A stretch of DNA of 64,000 nt from CAVZVZ01 sp963778895. Its GTDB lineage: Bacteria; Actinomycetota; Acidimicrobiia; Acidimicrobiales; Acidimicrobilacustridaceae. This document shows, piece by piece, positions 53,009 to 61,546 of the stretch (the first letter of the stretch is position 1; each line of letters opens with the position of its first letter). The stretch is taken from contig CAVZVZ010000002.1 in NCBI GenBank assembly GCA_963778895.1, positions 682,001 through 746,000 on the forward strand. The letters run 5' to 3'. The notes under the pieces are model-generated. The model saw only the letters and a program-made list of their open reading frames with translations. It did not search any database and was not told the origin of the DNA. The position numbers and the translations under genes are program-made.

Positions 53009-53452
53009 CCTTCCAGTGACCCAATGAGCCTGGTGTGACGGCAACCGGCGCGTCGCTCTCACGTTGACCAACTCGATCCAGTACTGCAGTCGACGAGCCG
53101 CTCGAGGGCGTCCGCCAGCTCGGCGTACTCGACGGTTGAGGCTCGCGGCGGCGCGCGCGTAGTGGTTCGCGAGCGTCGCCAGGTCGTCGGTTGCTGTTGC
53201 TCCAGGCAAGCGACGGCAATGTACGCGTGCCTGACGGCGCGACAATGTTCGGCAAGTGACGGATGAGCTCGTGCACGAAGCGAAATCGGCGACCGAATCG
53301 CTCACTCGTGACCAACCGCGCACGATGGCACTTCGATGGCGTGAGCAGCTCGTCTGTTTGATCTCGGCACGTGAGCGACACATGAGATGAACTACCGCCG
53401 ACGACGGGAACCACGAGAATGGCTGCACGGTTCGGGCACGGCAATCGTTTCG
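53009..53452. other. gap with weak coding remnants
   Basis: No intact gene. On the plus strand, a short frame VTDELVHEAKSATESLTRDQ to the stop near 53390 looks protein-like. On the minus strand, two overlapping frames give TATDDLATLANHYARAAASL and then TVEYAELADALERLVD, as if one small helical gene had been frameshifted. Neither is clear enough to call. Confidence 0.35.
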
Positions 53453-54727
53453 TCACGACTCACGAATCGTTTCGGTAGTGAGTTTTTCGGTGGCGGCAGG
53501 CAGCGCAGCGTACGTCCGGCAGCACCGCGGCACGGCCGCGCCGATCGGCTCGACGAGCGAGCGCGGCAGCGGCACGGCATCGCGATGCGCTTCGTCGAGC
53601 CGGCGCCGTTCCGGCACGAACAACGGCGATGCCAACGCGACGCTCCGTCCTTGCAACGCAGTCATCGAGCTTGCGATCGCGCTGGTGATCTCGGCGCGCA
53701 GCCGCGGTGCGCGCGTCGCCCGATTGACGACGACCAGAACGCGCTCGCTGTCCACTCCGAACCGCAGCACCTCGTCGATGACACGAGTCAGCCGATGCAG
53801 GCCGGCCACCGACCCCGTGCCGACTATCGCGACCGCATCGGCGCGAGCCACGGCGCTTCGCGCCATCACGTTGCGCTCCTCGACGTCGATCGACCCGCCG
53901 TCCTCCTCGCCCTCGAGGTCGGCGTCCACGTCGGCGACCGTCATGCGAAACGTGTGGGTGAGTCCCGCAATCGCGGCTTCGAAGGCACGGGGGCGCAGCG
54001 CCGACCAATCGCGAGGGCGTCGCAGGCCCAGCAGTAGGTGGTAACCCCTGTCGGGGCAGACGAACGTGAGGGCGCGCACGTCGTCGGGCGTCAGCGCTCG
54101 GGCTCGGTAGGCCTCGACCAGCTCCTGCACGCCGGGCACGACATCACCGCTGTCGTGGAGCAAGGCCAGATCGCCACGCCGTGCCAGATCCGCCAACAGG
54201 ATGAGCCCACCGTGGCGAACATCGGTCGCCAAACCTTGGGCGGCGGCCATGGCCATGGTCGAGGTGCCCACACCCCCACCGCCGATGACGGTGACAAGTC
54301 GACCGCGCCAGCCCGCGAACTCGGGCTCGCGGGACGTGAGGTCGACCTCGGTCGTGAAGGTCGAGACCGGACGCGCGTGTTCGTGGAGGGTGGACAGGAC
54401 CGTGTCGCGCGGCGCGGGTTCGGACAGCACGGCGTCGACGCCGAGCTGGTGCCAGTCGTGGCGCGCCCGACCGTCGTCGATGGCTACGACGGCACAGCCG
54501 GTCGCGTGGGCCGCGTCGGTCAGGTCGCGATCGAGTCCGGGTAGTGCCGCATCGATCAGCAGCGCGGAGAAGGCGCGGCCCGATCCCAACCGGGCGCGCA
54601 CCTCCTCGAGCGAGATGCACTTTACGAAGTCCACCGGTAGCGCCGCCGAGGTGGACCACTGCGACAGATCACGGAACCATGTCGAGCGAACTCGCGCCAC
54701 ACCGAGGACGACGAACTGGTCGGTCAC
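53453..54727 (-). CDS. TadZ/CpaE-like pilus localisation ATPase
   Basis: 424 residues from GTG 54727, overlapping the preceding stop (GTGA). Residues 1-130 form a receiver-like domain. The ATPase half has a deviant Walker A, VTVIGGGGVGTSTMAMAAAQGL, as in MinD/ParA-related CpaE proteins, with the usual Lys replaced by Thr/Ser-rich residues, and the segments LILLADLARRGDLALLHD and VLVVVNRATRAPRLRAEI. These proteins position the Tad apparatus. It is in the motor cluster with the cpaB-like gene. The stop is 1.4 kb upstream of tadA, separated by the hydratase gene. Confidence 0.8.
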   Translation of the reverse strand: MTDQFVVLGVARVRSTWFRDLSQWSTSAALPVDFVKCISLEEVRARLGSGRAFSALLIDAALPGLDRDLTDAAHATGCAVVAIDDGRARHDWHQLGVDAVLSEPAPRDTVLSTLHEHARPVSTFTTEVDLTSREPEFAGWRGRLVTVIGGGGVGTSTMAMAAAQGLATDVRHGGLILLADLARRGDLALLHDSGDVVPGVQELVEAYRARALTPDDVRALTFVCPDRGYHLLLGLRRPRDWSALRPRAFEAAIAGLTHTFRMTVADVDADLEGEEDGGSIDVEERNVMARSAVARADAVAIVGTGSVAGLHRLTRVIDEVLRFGVDSERVLVVVNRATRAPRLRAEITSAIASSMTALQGRSVALASPLFVPERRRLDEAHRDAVPLPRSLVEPIGAAVPRCCRTYAALPAATEKLTTETIRES

Positions 54728-55491
54728 GGCAGGCCTGACTGTTCCTCGCTCGTCGAGTAGCGGTCGGCGCCATCGTCCTGAGGCGCTCGGGTCGCGCGAA
54801 CCAGCGTCACGACTGCGGCCACGCTGGAGTGCGTGGCGCGCAGGACCGTCTCCGCATCTTGCAGCGCAAGGGTGACCACGATTCGCCCGTCGCTGCCGAG
54901 ACCGCCTGACGTCTCGGCCACGTCCACGACCTGGGCGCGTCGAGCAACCGTGACCGTGTACGCCGACTCACCCGTGCCGTAGGTCGCGAGGACGTCCACG
55001 GTCTCGCCCCGAGCGATCTCGCCGTTGAGAGCCCGGTCGCGCTCGATCGGCAACGAGAACTCGCGACGCGACTCGGTCGCGGGGTCGGCTTCGTCGGGGA
55101 GCAACACTGCGCTGCGTTGCAGGAGGTCTCCCGCTTGCCCCGGAGCAAGCGCGATCGCGCCGGCCAACTGTTGGGCGGAGTCGAGAGCGGCCTCTCGAGC
55201 GGCTTCGGGCAGGTCCGCACGGTCCTCGTGCACGTCGTCGGCACCCAGCAGCTCGCCCGCTCGGACATCCCGTCGCAACACCAGCACGCGATCGGCGGGC
55301 GGCGCGTCGTCTCGGCTGTACGTGGCGAACGTGCCCACCATCGCGATCGTCACGAGGAGGCCGCCCACCACCGCTCGACGGCCTACGACGGGACGACGGC
55401 CGGGGATTCGGCGCGGCGGATTCGGTTCACTCTGTTCGCTTCGCGCCACGCCGGTGTAGTTGCCCGCGCCTCCCTGCTCGGTTCCGATGAC
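54724..55491 (-). CDS. Flp pilus-assembly CpaB/RcpC-like protein (SAF domain)
   Basis: About 255 residues if GTG 55491 is used (GTG 55449 is also possible). After a basic N-terminus (PRRIPGRRPVVGRR) a single helix AVVGGLLVTIAMVGTFATYS exposes the rest outside. The SAF domain reads VLVLRRDVRAGELLGADDVHEDR, followed by the RcpC/CpaB-like GQAGDLLQRSAVLLP and GETVDVLATYGTGES segments. CpaB forms part of the envelope channel or lattice of the pilus. It overlaps the TadZ-like gene, so both are in one operon. Confidence 0.78.
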   Translation of the reverse strand, partial: VIGTEQGGAGNYTGVARSEQSEPNPPRRIPGRRPVVGRRAVVGGLLVTIAMVGTFATYSRDDAPPADRVLVLRRDVRAGELLGADDVHEDRADLPEAAREAALDSAQQLAGAIALAPGQAGDLLQRSAVLLPDEADPATESRREFSLPIERDRALNGEIARGETVDVLATYGTGESAYTVTVARRAQVVDVAETSGGLGSDGRIVVTLALQDAETVLRATHSSVAAVVTLVRATRAPQDDGADRYSTSEEQSGLP

Positions 55492-55539
55492 GCCGCGCTT
55501 CGAAGGGATCGAAAGGGCGGCAAAGGCTGCGAAGGGAAG

Positions 55540-55545
55540 TATGCT
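55540..55545 (+). promoter_or_regulatory. leaderless -10 hexamer of the HTH gene
   Basis: TATGCT lies eight bases before the ATG at 55554, with no RBS possible, so a leaderless message is likely. Confidence 0.5.
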
Positions 55546-55553
55546 GTCGGGCA

Positions 55554-55817
55554 ATGTCTGCGCAGGATTCCGCCGATGACATCCATTGGTTGAGCACGGC
55601 CGACGCCGCGGCACGGCTCGGCATCACGCCGCGCACGCTGTACCGATTCATCGACGAAGGCCAGCTCCCGGCCTACCGCTTCGGTCGCGTCATCCGCTTG
55701 AAGGCGAACGAGGTCGATGTCTTCATCGAGGCCTGTCGCATCGAGCCGGGCACGCTCGAGCACCTCTATCCCGACTCCACCACCGAGAGCTCGCCCAGCG
55801 ACGTGAGCGGCACGTAA
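55554..55817 (+). CDS. excisionase/BldC-type helix-turn-helix protein
   Basis: 87 residues. WLSTADAAARLGITPRTLYRFIDEGQLPAYRFGRVIRL is the MerR-like helix-turn-helix of the excisionase (HTH_17) family, followed by KANEVDVFIEACRIEPG. Such single-domain proteins act as developmental or housekeeping regulators (BldC-like) or as recombination directionality factors. There is no integrase nearby, so a regulatory role is more likely. It is divergent from the CpaB-type gene and might control it. The 3' end overlaps the convergent gene by 52 bases. Confidence 0.85.
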   Translation: MSAQDSADDIHWLSTADAAARLGITPRTLYRFIDEGQLPAYRFGRVIRLKANEVDVFIEACRIEPGTLEHLYPDSTTESSPSDVSGT

Positions 55818-56320
55818 GCCGTGCTGCGGTCGTCGAGCCGCAGCGTCACCACGTCCCCTCCCACCGCCCGCACCTCTCCCTGCAGGGCGGTTCCCCCTCG
55901 AGGATGGGCCACGACGCGCGCCCCTGAGCCGGCGAGCGAGCCGATTGCTCCGGCCAGGGTCGCCGTGGGTGCCACGACTCGGTCACCCACCGGACCCTCT
56001 TCGTGGGGTGCGGGCCGCACAGTGGCGATGCTGTCGTAGCGGATCAGTACGGCAACCCCGTGTGGGGTGCGGACTGCGCCGAAGTCCCGGCCGACCACCA
56101 GCAGCAGTCCCTTGTGACGGCGCCCCGCCACCGTGTCGATGATCACGACCCGTTCCCGCTCGGCCAGATCGGCCAGGATCCCGACGAGGCTCGCCTCCTC
56201 CTCCGCCTGCCTCCGCAGCCACGCAGTGCGGGCGCGCGCGTGCGCAGCATCGTCAACTCGCAGGTCCGCCAACCACGCCTCGAACACGGCGCCGGGCAGC
56301 GTATCCTGGTCAGAACTCAT
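55766..56320 (-). CDS. conserved hypothetical protein next to phoH
   Basis: 184 residues from ATG 56320. An N-terminal helical part (GAVFEAWLADLRVDDAAHARARTAW) is followed by a beta-rich part with VVIIDTVAGRRHKGLLLVVGRDFGAVR, AVLIRYDSIATVRP, GARVVAHPRGGTALQGEVRAVGGDVVTLRL. The strand pattern suggests a small-barrel, Sm/SH3-like fold, but no family is recognised. The ATG overlaps the phoH ATG (shared CATG), so the two are head to head. Its 3' end overlaps the HTH gene. Confidence 0.75.
   Translation of the reverse strand: MSSDQDTLPGAVFEAWLADLRVDDAAHARARTAWLRRQAEEEASLVGILADLAERERVVIIDTVAGRRHKGLLLVVGRDFGAVRTPHGVAVLIRYDSIATVRPAPHEEGPVGDRVVAPTATLAGAIGSLAGSGARVVAHPRGGTALQGEVRAVGGDVVTLRLDDRSTAYVPLTSLGELSVVESG
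56302..56307 (+). promoter_or_regulatory. possible near-leaderless promoter of phoH
   Basis: TATCCT lies 11 bases before the phoH ATG (56319) and inside the first codons of the divergent gene. No RBS is seen between them. It is the only plausible promoter because the two genes share a CATG start. Confidence 0.4.
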
Positions 56321-57272
56321 GGCCGCCACGCAGGTGAAGATCAACGTGCCCGGGAACCACCTGATGGTGGGCCTACTCGGAACCCAGGACGAGTTGTTGC
56401 GACTCGTCGAGACCGCTTTCCCCGACGCGACCGTTCACGTGCGCGGCAACGAGATCACCGTCGACGGTGAACACGCCGAGCAAGTAGGTCGGCTCTTCGA
56501 AGAGCTCGTCACGCTGTTGCAGCAGGGCCACGTGCTCGAGCCCGCCGCAGTGGCGCGCAGCATCGACATGGTCAAGGCCGACGAGCGACCGTCCGAGGTG
56601 CTCGCGTCAGAAGTCTTGCGATCGGCGCGCGGTCGCAGCATCCGACCCAAGAGCAGTGGGCAGAAGCGCTACATCGACGCCATCCACAAGAACGTGGTGA
56701 CGATCGGCATCGGGCCCGCTGGCACCGGCAAGAGCTGGCTCGCGGTGGCCATGGCCGTGCAGGCGCTACAGAGCAAGCAGGTCGAGCGCATCATCCTCAC
56801 CCGGCCCGCAGTCGAAGCAGGCGAGCGGCTGGGCTTCCTGCCCGGCGACTTGATGGCCAAGGTCGACCCGTACCTGCGCCCGTTGTACGACGCGCTCTAC
56901 GACATGGTCGAGCCCGACGGCGCGCAACGACTGCTCGACCGCGGCACCGTCGAAGTCGCGCCGCTGGCATTCATGCGCGGTCGCACGCTCAACGACAGCT
57001 TCATCATCTTGGACGAGGCGCAGAACACCACGCCCGAGCAGATGAAGATGTTCCTCACTCGCATCGGCTTCAACTCCAAGGTCGTCGTCACCGGCGACAT
57101 GACCCAGGTCGACGTGCAAGGCGGTCGCAGCGGTCTGGTCGGGCTCGAAGCCGTGCTCTCCACGATCGACGGGTTGGAGTTCGTGCACCTCACCAGCCGC
57201 GACGTCGTTCGCCATCGCATCGTGCAGGACATCGTCGATGCGTACACCGCAGCCGAGGACACCGGCGGGTGA
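56319..57272 (+). CDS. phoH: PhoH-like P-loop ATPase
   Basis: 317 residues. The N-terminal KH-like part (VKINVPGNHLMVGLLGTQDELL, RGNEITVDGEHAEQVGRL) precedes the ATPase domain with Walker A IGIGPAGTGKSWLAVAMAV, RIILTRPAVEAGERLGFLPGDL and Walker B FIILDEAQNTTPEQMKMFLTR. PhoH is linked to RNA metabolism and is usually next to ybeY, as here. Coupling to ybeY is by GTGA overlap. The start at 56319 gives a normal length; frames further upstream are open but overlap the divergent gene. Confidence 0.95.
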   Translation: MAATQVKINVPGNHLMVGLLGTQDELLRLVETAFPDATVHVRGNEITVDGEHAEQVGRLFEELVTLLQQGHVLEPAAVARSIDMVKADERPSEVLASEVLRSARGRSIRPKSSGQKRYIDAIHKNVVTIGIGPAGTGKSWLAVAMAVQALQSKQVERIILTRPAVEAGERLGFLPGDLMAKVDPYLRPLYDALYDMVEPDGAQRLLDRGTVEVAPLAFMRGRTLNDSFIILDEAQNTTPEQMKMFLTRIGFNSKVVVTGDMTQVDVQGGRSGLVGLEAVLSTIDGLEFVHLTSRDVVRHRIVQDIVDAYTAAEDTGG

Positions 57273-57823
57273 ACGACCACCCTCCGAGTCCGCAGACCCG
57301 CCGTCGAGCTTCCCTCGATGACGGGTCGACCCCGCCCCCTGAGCCCGCCACCGTGCTCGTGACCGACGAGCAGGCCTCGGATCGCGATGCGTTTCCGATC
57401 GACGTGACTCGGTGGCGATCGCTTGCGTCGGCCGTGCTGTCAGGCGCAGGTCTCGGTGCCAACGTCGAGTTGTCCGTCCTGTTCGTCGACGAGGCGGCCA
57501 TGGCCGATCTCAACGAGCGGTTCATGGGCCACGAGGGCCCGACCGACGTGCTGGCCTTTCCCATCGACGATGAGGAATCGATCGGCGACGGTATGCCGCG
57601 CCTGGTCGGTGATGTCGTGATCTGTCCTTCGGTGGCGTCTCAGAACGCGGCCGACCACGCCGGCAGTTACGACGACGAGGTCGCCCTGTTGTTGGTGCAC
57701 GGCATCCTGCATCTCTTGGGGATGGATCACGCCGACAAAGACGACCGGATGACCATGCAAGCACGCGAGCGCGAGCTGCTGGCCGCGCATCACGGTCCGC
57801 TCGCGCGCGATCCGTGGAGCTGA
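57269..57823 (+). CDS. ybeY: endoribonuclease YbeY
   Basis: 184 residues from GTG 57269. The first ~40 residues are Pro/Thr-rich and non-conserved, so a later start is possible. The core has VTRWRSLASAVLSGAGLGANVELSVLFVDEAAMADLNERF, then GPTDVLAFP and the zinc motif LLVHGILHLLGMDHADKDD (His-X3-His-X5-His). YbeY matures the 16S rRNA 3' end and aids ribosome quality control. Confidence 0.95.
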   Translation: MNDHPPSPQTRRRASLDDGSTPPPEPATVLVTDEQASDRDAFPIDVTRWRSLASAVLSGAGLGANVELSVLFVDEAAMADLNERFMGHEGPTDVLAFPIDDEESIGDGMPRLVGDVVICPSVASQNAADHAGSYDDEVALLLVHGILHLLGMDHADKDDRMTMQARERELLAAHHGPLARDPWS

Positions 57824-59092
57824 CCGTGCTGTTCGCCGACGCCTTCACGGGTAGCGACCTGACGATGGTCATCACGATCGTCGTGCTCCTGTTGATCTCG
57901 ACCTATCTCGCCATCGCGGAAACCGCGCTCACCCGCATGACGAAGTCCAAGGCGCAGGCGCTGGCCGAAGATGACCGCACGCGGTGGCCAAAAGCTGCTC
58001 GGGCTGGTCACCCACCCCGAACGGTTCCTGAACCCGGTGCTGTTGGTGGTGTTGGTCTGCCAGCTGGTGCAGGCCACCCTCACCGGCATCGTGGCCGATC
58101 GGTTGTTCGGGGCGATCGGCATCGCCATCGCGACCTTCTTCAACGTGGTGATCGTGTTCGTGCTCTGCGAGGCCGCCCCGAAGACGTGGGCCATCCAGAA
58201 CCCCGAACGAGCCGCGTTGGTGTCGGCCGGGCCGGTCTCGGCTCTCGCCGCGTTCTGGCCGTTGCGGATGGTGTCGCGCGCGCTCATCGGGCTGACGAAC
58301 TGGATCCTGCCGGGCAAGGGCCTGAAGGAGGGTCCGTTCGTGTCCGAGGAGGAGCTGCTCGCGTTGGCCGACGTCGCCGTCGAAGAAGACGTGCTCGAGG
58401 AAGGCGAACGCGAGCTCATCGAGCAGATCATCGAGTTCGGCGACACCGTCGTGCGCGAGGTGATGGTGCCCCGGCCCGACATGGTGGGGGTGCCGAGTGA
58501 CTTCCGGGTCGCCGACGCGATGGAGGTCGTGCTCTTGAACGGCTACAGCCGACTGCCGGTGTTCGGCGGAAGCGCAGATGACATCATCGGCCTCGTGTAC
58601 GCCAAGGACCTGATGCGCGCCGAGCGCGACGAGCAGAGCGACGTCGCGGTGTCGTCGCTCGTCCGCAACGCGCACTTCATCCCTGAGACCAAACGTGCCG
58701 CCGAGCTGTTGCCCGAGATGCAGGCGCAGCACTTCCACATGGCGATCGTCGTGGACGAGTACGGCGGCACCGCGGGATTGGTCACGCTCGAAGACCTGAT
58801 CGAGGAACTGGTGGGCGAGATCGTCGACGAGTTCGATCGAGAAGAGCCGATGATCGAACCGCTGCCCAACGGCGGCGTGCGGGTGAACGCACGCATGCCC
58901 ATCGACGAGGTGAACGACTTGCTCCACGCGGACTTGCCCGAGGGCGACTGGGACTCGATCGGCGGGTTGATGTTCCATCTGCTCGGTCACATCCCGCACG
59001 AAGGCGAGTCGGTCGAGTCCGATGGCCATCGACTGCAGGCCGAGCGCGTACAAGGGCGACGCATCGGTCGCGTGCGGATCACGCCCCGATGA
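57814..59092 (+). CDS. CorC/HlyC-family CBS-domain membrane transporter, one frameshift
   Basis: About 426 codons. A DUF21 membrane domain (MVITIVVLLLISTYLAIAETALTR and three later helices) is followed by two CBS domains (VREVMVPRPDMVGVPSD, FHMAIVVDEYGGTAGLVTLEDLIEELVGEI) and a CorC C-terminal domain (RVNARMPIDEVNDLLHADLPE). Members export Mg2+ or Co2+. The frame changes near 57975, between DDRTR and GGQKLLGLV; one extra base explains it. The stop overlaps the era start (ATGA). The start could be GTG 57814 or GTG 57826. Confidence 0.88.
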
Positions 59093-59938
59093 AGTCCGGC
59101 TTCGTCACCCTCGTCGGCCGACCCGAACGTCGGTAAGTCCACGTTGCTCAACACGATCCTCGGCCAGAAGGTCTCGATCGTGTCCGACAAACCACAGACC
59201 ACCCGCACGCAGGTGCGCGGCGTGCTGACCCGACCCGACGCGCAGGTGGTGTTCGTCGACACGCCGGGGATCCATCGCCCCCGAACGACGCTGGGCGAGC
59301 GGCTCAACGCGGCGGCGACCGAGGCCATCGGCGACGTGGACGTCGCGTGTCTGCTGGTCGATGCCACCCAACCGGTGGGGCCGGGCGATCGGTTCATCGC
59401 CGAGCGCATGCCGTCGTCAGGTGTCGTCGTCGTCAACAAGGTCGACAAGGCCAGTCCCGACCAGGTGATCGAACAGTTGGCTCGCGCCGCGGCCCAACTC
59501 GATCTTTCGGAGTTCTTCCCGGTGTCTGCGCTCGAAGGAAGCGGCGTCGAGGCACTGGTCGAACATCTCGTCGCCCGATTGCCGGAAGGGCCGCATTACT
59601 ACCCCGACGACATGGTCACCGACGTACCCGACGCCTTCTGGGTCGCGGAGTTGGTGCGCGAGCAGTTGCTCGCCGTGACCCACGACGAACTGCCGCACTC
59701 GATCGCCACGCGCGTCACCGAGTGGGAGTGGCCGTACATCCGGGTCGAGATCCTGGTCGAGCGCGACTCGCAGAAGGGGATCGTGATCGGCAAGAAGGGG
59801 AGCGTGCTCAAGCAGACCGGCATCGCCGTGCGCGAGCAACTGCCCAAGGGTGCGTATCTCGACCTGCACGTGAAGATCGAACCCAACTGGCAGCGCCGCC
59901 ATCAGGCGCTGGAACGGCTCGGTTACGGCCTCGACTGA
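59089..59938 (+). CDS. era: GTPase Era, one frameshift near the P-loop
   Basis: 283 codons plus one base. The start MKSGFVTLVGRP is followed, in the next frame, by NVGKSTLLNTILGQKVSIV (G1). G2-G3 are TTRTQVRG and FVDTPGIH, and G4 VNKVDKA. The C-terminal KH domain is VRVEILVERDSQKGIVIGKKGSVLKQTGI. The frame changes at about 59123, within CGACCCGAACG where CGACC(C/G)AACG is expected. Era is generally essential for 30S maturation, so a real disruption is improbable. It is in an operon with corC and ybeY. Confidence 0.93.
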
Positions 59939-59978
59939 CCGAGCGGTCTCATGCCGCGACCTGCAGAGAGGTCGGCGG

Positions 59979-59984
59979 TAGGGT
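59979..59984 (+). promoter_or_regulatory. leaderless -10 hexamer of uppS
   Basis: TAGGGT lies six bases before the GTG at 59991 and 40 bases after the era stop. No RBS is possible, so uppS can start its own leaderless message. Confidence 0.5.
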
Positions 59985-59990
59985 GCCGCG

Positions 59991-60731
59991 GTGACCGTTC
60001 CCGGCGTCGATCCCAAGCGTGTGCCGCAGCACGTGGCGATCGTGATGGACGGCAATGGTCGCTGGGCGCAACGCAAGGGCCTCAAGCGCACCGAGGGTCA
60101 CGCCGCGGGTGAGGAGGCGCTCTTCGACACGGTCGAGGGCGCGCTCGAGCTCGGCGTGAAGTGGCTGACCGTGTACGCCTTCTCGACCGAGAACTGGAAA
60201 CGCCCCACGGACGAGGTCCGCTATCTGATGGGCTTCAACGAGTCGCTCTTGGTACGCCGGCGCGACGAGATGAACGACCGCGACGTCCGCATGCGCTTTC
60301 TCGGCCGGCGCGACTGGCGCGTCCCCAAGCGCATCATCCGGCGCATGGACGAGTCGGCCGAGCTCACCAAGAAGAACCGCACGATGACGTTCACGATCGC
60401 GTTCAACTACGGCGGTCGGGCCGAGATCGTCGACGCGGTGCGCCAGATCGTCGAGGCCGGGATCAAACCGGACAAGATCGACGAGCGCACGATTCACAAG
60501 TACTTGTACGACCCCGAGATGCCCGACCCGGATCTCATGATCCGCACCTCGGGCGAGTACCGCATCTCGAACTACCTGCTGTGGGAGATCGCCTACAGCG
60601 AGCTGGTCTTCACCGAGGTGTTGTGGCCGGACTTCCGCCGAGAGCATCTCTTCGATTCGGTGCGCGAGTTCCAGGCACGCGATCGTCGATTCGGCGGTAT
60701 CGAGCCCGGAGAGGTCGAAGCAGGGCCATGA
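59991..60731 (+). CDS. uppS: isoprenyl transferase (undecaprenyl diphosphate synthase type)
   Basis: 246 residues from GTG 59991. The cis-prenyltransferase signatures are all visible: HVAIVMDGNGRWAQRKGLKR (substrate diphosphate loop with catalytic Asp), WLTVYAFSTENWKRP, TIAFNYGGRAEIVDAVR and DPDLMIRTSGEYRISNYLLW with ELVFTEVLWPDF. It makes the C55 or C50 lipid carrier for wall synthesis. Next is recO, with a 4-base ATGA overlap. Confidence 0.95.
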   Translation: MTVPGVDPKRVPQHVAIVMDGNGRWAQRKGLKRTEGHAAGEEALFDTVEGALELGVKWLTVYAFSTENWKRPTDEVRYLMGFNESLLVRRRDEMNDRDVRMRFLGRRDWRVPKRIIRRMDESAELTKKNRTMTFTIAFNYGGRAEIVDAVRQIVEAGIKPDKIDERTIHKYLYDPEMPDPDLMIRTSGEYRISNYLLWEIAYSELVFTEVLWPDFRREHLFDSVREFQARDRRFGGIEPGEVEAGP

Positions 60732-61447
60732 GCCACCTGTATCGCGACACCGGAGTCGTGTTGCGGACCTACCGCTTGGGCGAGGCCGATCGGATCATCG
60801 TGTTGTTCACCGAACGGCACGGCAAGGTTCGGGCCGTCGCCAAGGGCGTGCGCAAGACCAAGAGCAAGTTCGGCTCGCGGCTGGAGCCGACCAGTCACAT
60901 CGCGCTGCAGCTGTACGAGGGGCGTGAGCTCGACATCGTCACGCAGGTCGAGTCGATCGATCATTTCCGCACGATCCGCGACGACCTCGATCGCATCGCC
61001 GGGGCGTCGGCCATGCTCGAAGCGGTCGATCAGCTCGCGCAGGATCGCGAGCCGAACCCGCGGCTGTATCAGATGCTGTTAGGTGCACTCCGGTCGTTGA
61101 GCGCCAATCATTCGCCGCTCGTGGTGCCGGGATTCTTCTTGAAGGCACTCGCGCTCGAAGGCTTCCGGCCAATGGTCGATCAATGCGTCGAGTGCGGTGC
61201 GCGCGAGGACCTGGTCGCGTACGACACCGAATCCGGCGGCGTGCTGTGCGTCAACTGCCGGCGTGGCCAGGCGATCTCACCGGCGGCGCTCAGGTTGTTG
61301 CAGCTGATGTTGGGCGGTCAGTTGGGTGCGGCGCTCAACGAGCCGGTGTCACCCGCGACCCACGAGGTGACCAACCTCGCGACGCGTTCGCTCGAACATC
61401 ACATCGAACGTCGTCTGCGGTCGGTCACCCTTCTCGACCGCGGCTGA
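60728..61447 (+). CDS. recO: DNA repair protein RecO
   Basis: 239 residues. The N-terminal OB-fold reads YRDTGVVLRTYRLGEADRIIVLFTERHGKVRAVAKGVRK; the helical part has GRELDIVTQVESIDHFRTIR; and the zinc site is CVECGAREDLVAYDTESGGVLCVNC. RecO loads RecA with RecR and RecF at gaps. It is coupled to uppS. A long hairpin follows at 61483-61534, facing the convergent RDD gene. Confidence 0.95.
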   Translation: MSHLYRDTGVVLRTYRLGEADRIIVLFTERHGKVRAVAKGVRKTKSKFGSRLEPTSHIALQLYEGRELDIVTQVESIDHFRTIRDDLDRIAGASAMLEAVDQLAQDREPNPRLYQMLLGALRSLSANHSPLVVPGFFLKALALEGFRPMVDQCVECGAREDLVAYDTESGGVLCVNCRRGQAISPAALRLLQLMLGGQLGAALNEPVSPATHEVTNLATRSLEHHIERRLRSVTLLDRG

Positions 61448-61482
61448 CCCAACTCCACACTCCCCAACACCGCCAACACCGC

Positions 61483-61534
61483 CGAACCTGTGCGCAAAGT
61501 GGGGGCTCTGACCCCCGATCTGCGTACAGGTTCG
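61483..61534. terminator. long inverted repeat between recO and the RDD gene
   Basis: CGAACCTGT (61483-61491) pairs with ACAGGTTCG (61526-61534). The stem continues with GCGCA and TGCGT, one of these pairs a G-U, and there is an inner GGGGG...CCCCC. The genes on each side converge, so this serves as a bidirectional terminator. The near-perfect outer arms suggest that it may be one copy of a repeated element. Confidence 0.75.
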
Positions 61535-61546
61535 CCTCGAAAGGGA

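Noticed and set aside
55554..55817. Excisionase of a prophage or integrative element
   Set aside because: The domain fits, but there is no integrase, att repeat or phage gene nearby; the neighbours are housekeeping genes.
57814..59938. Programmed +1 frameshifting in corC and era
   Set aside because: The break sites share no slippery sequence or stop-codon context, and many unrelated genes show the same single-base excess; sequence error is simpler.
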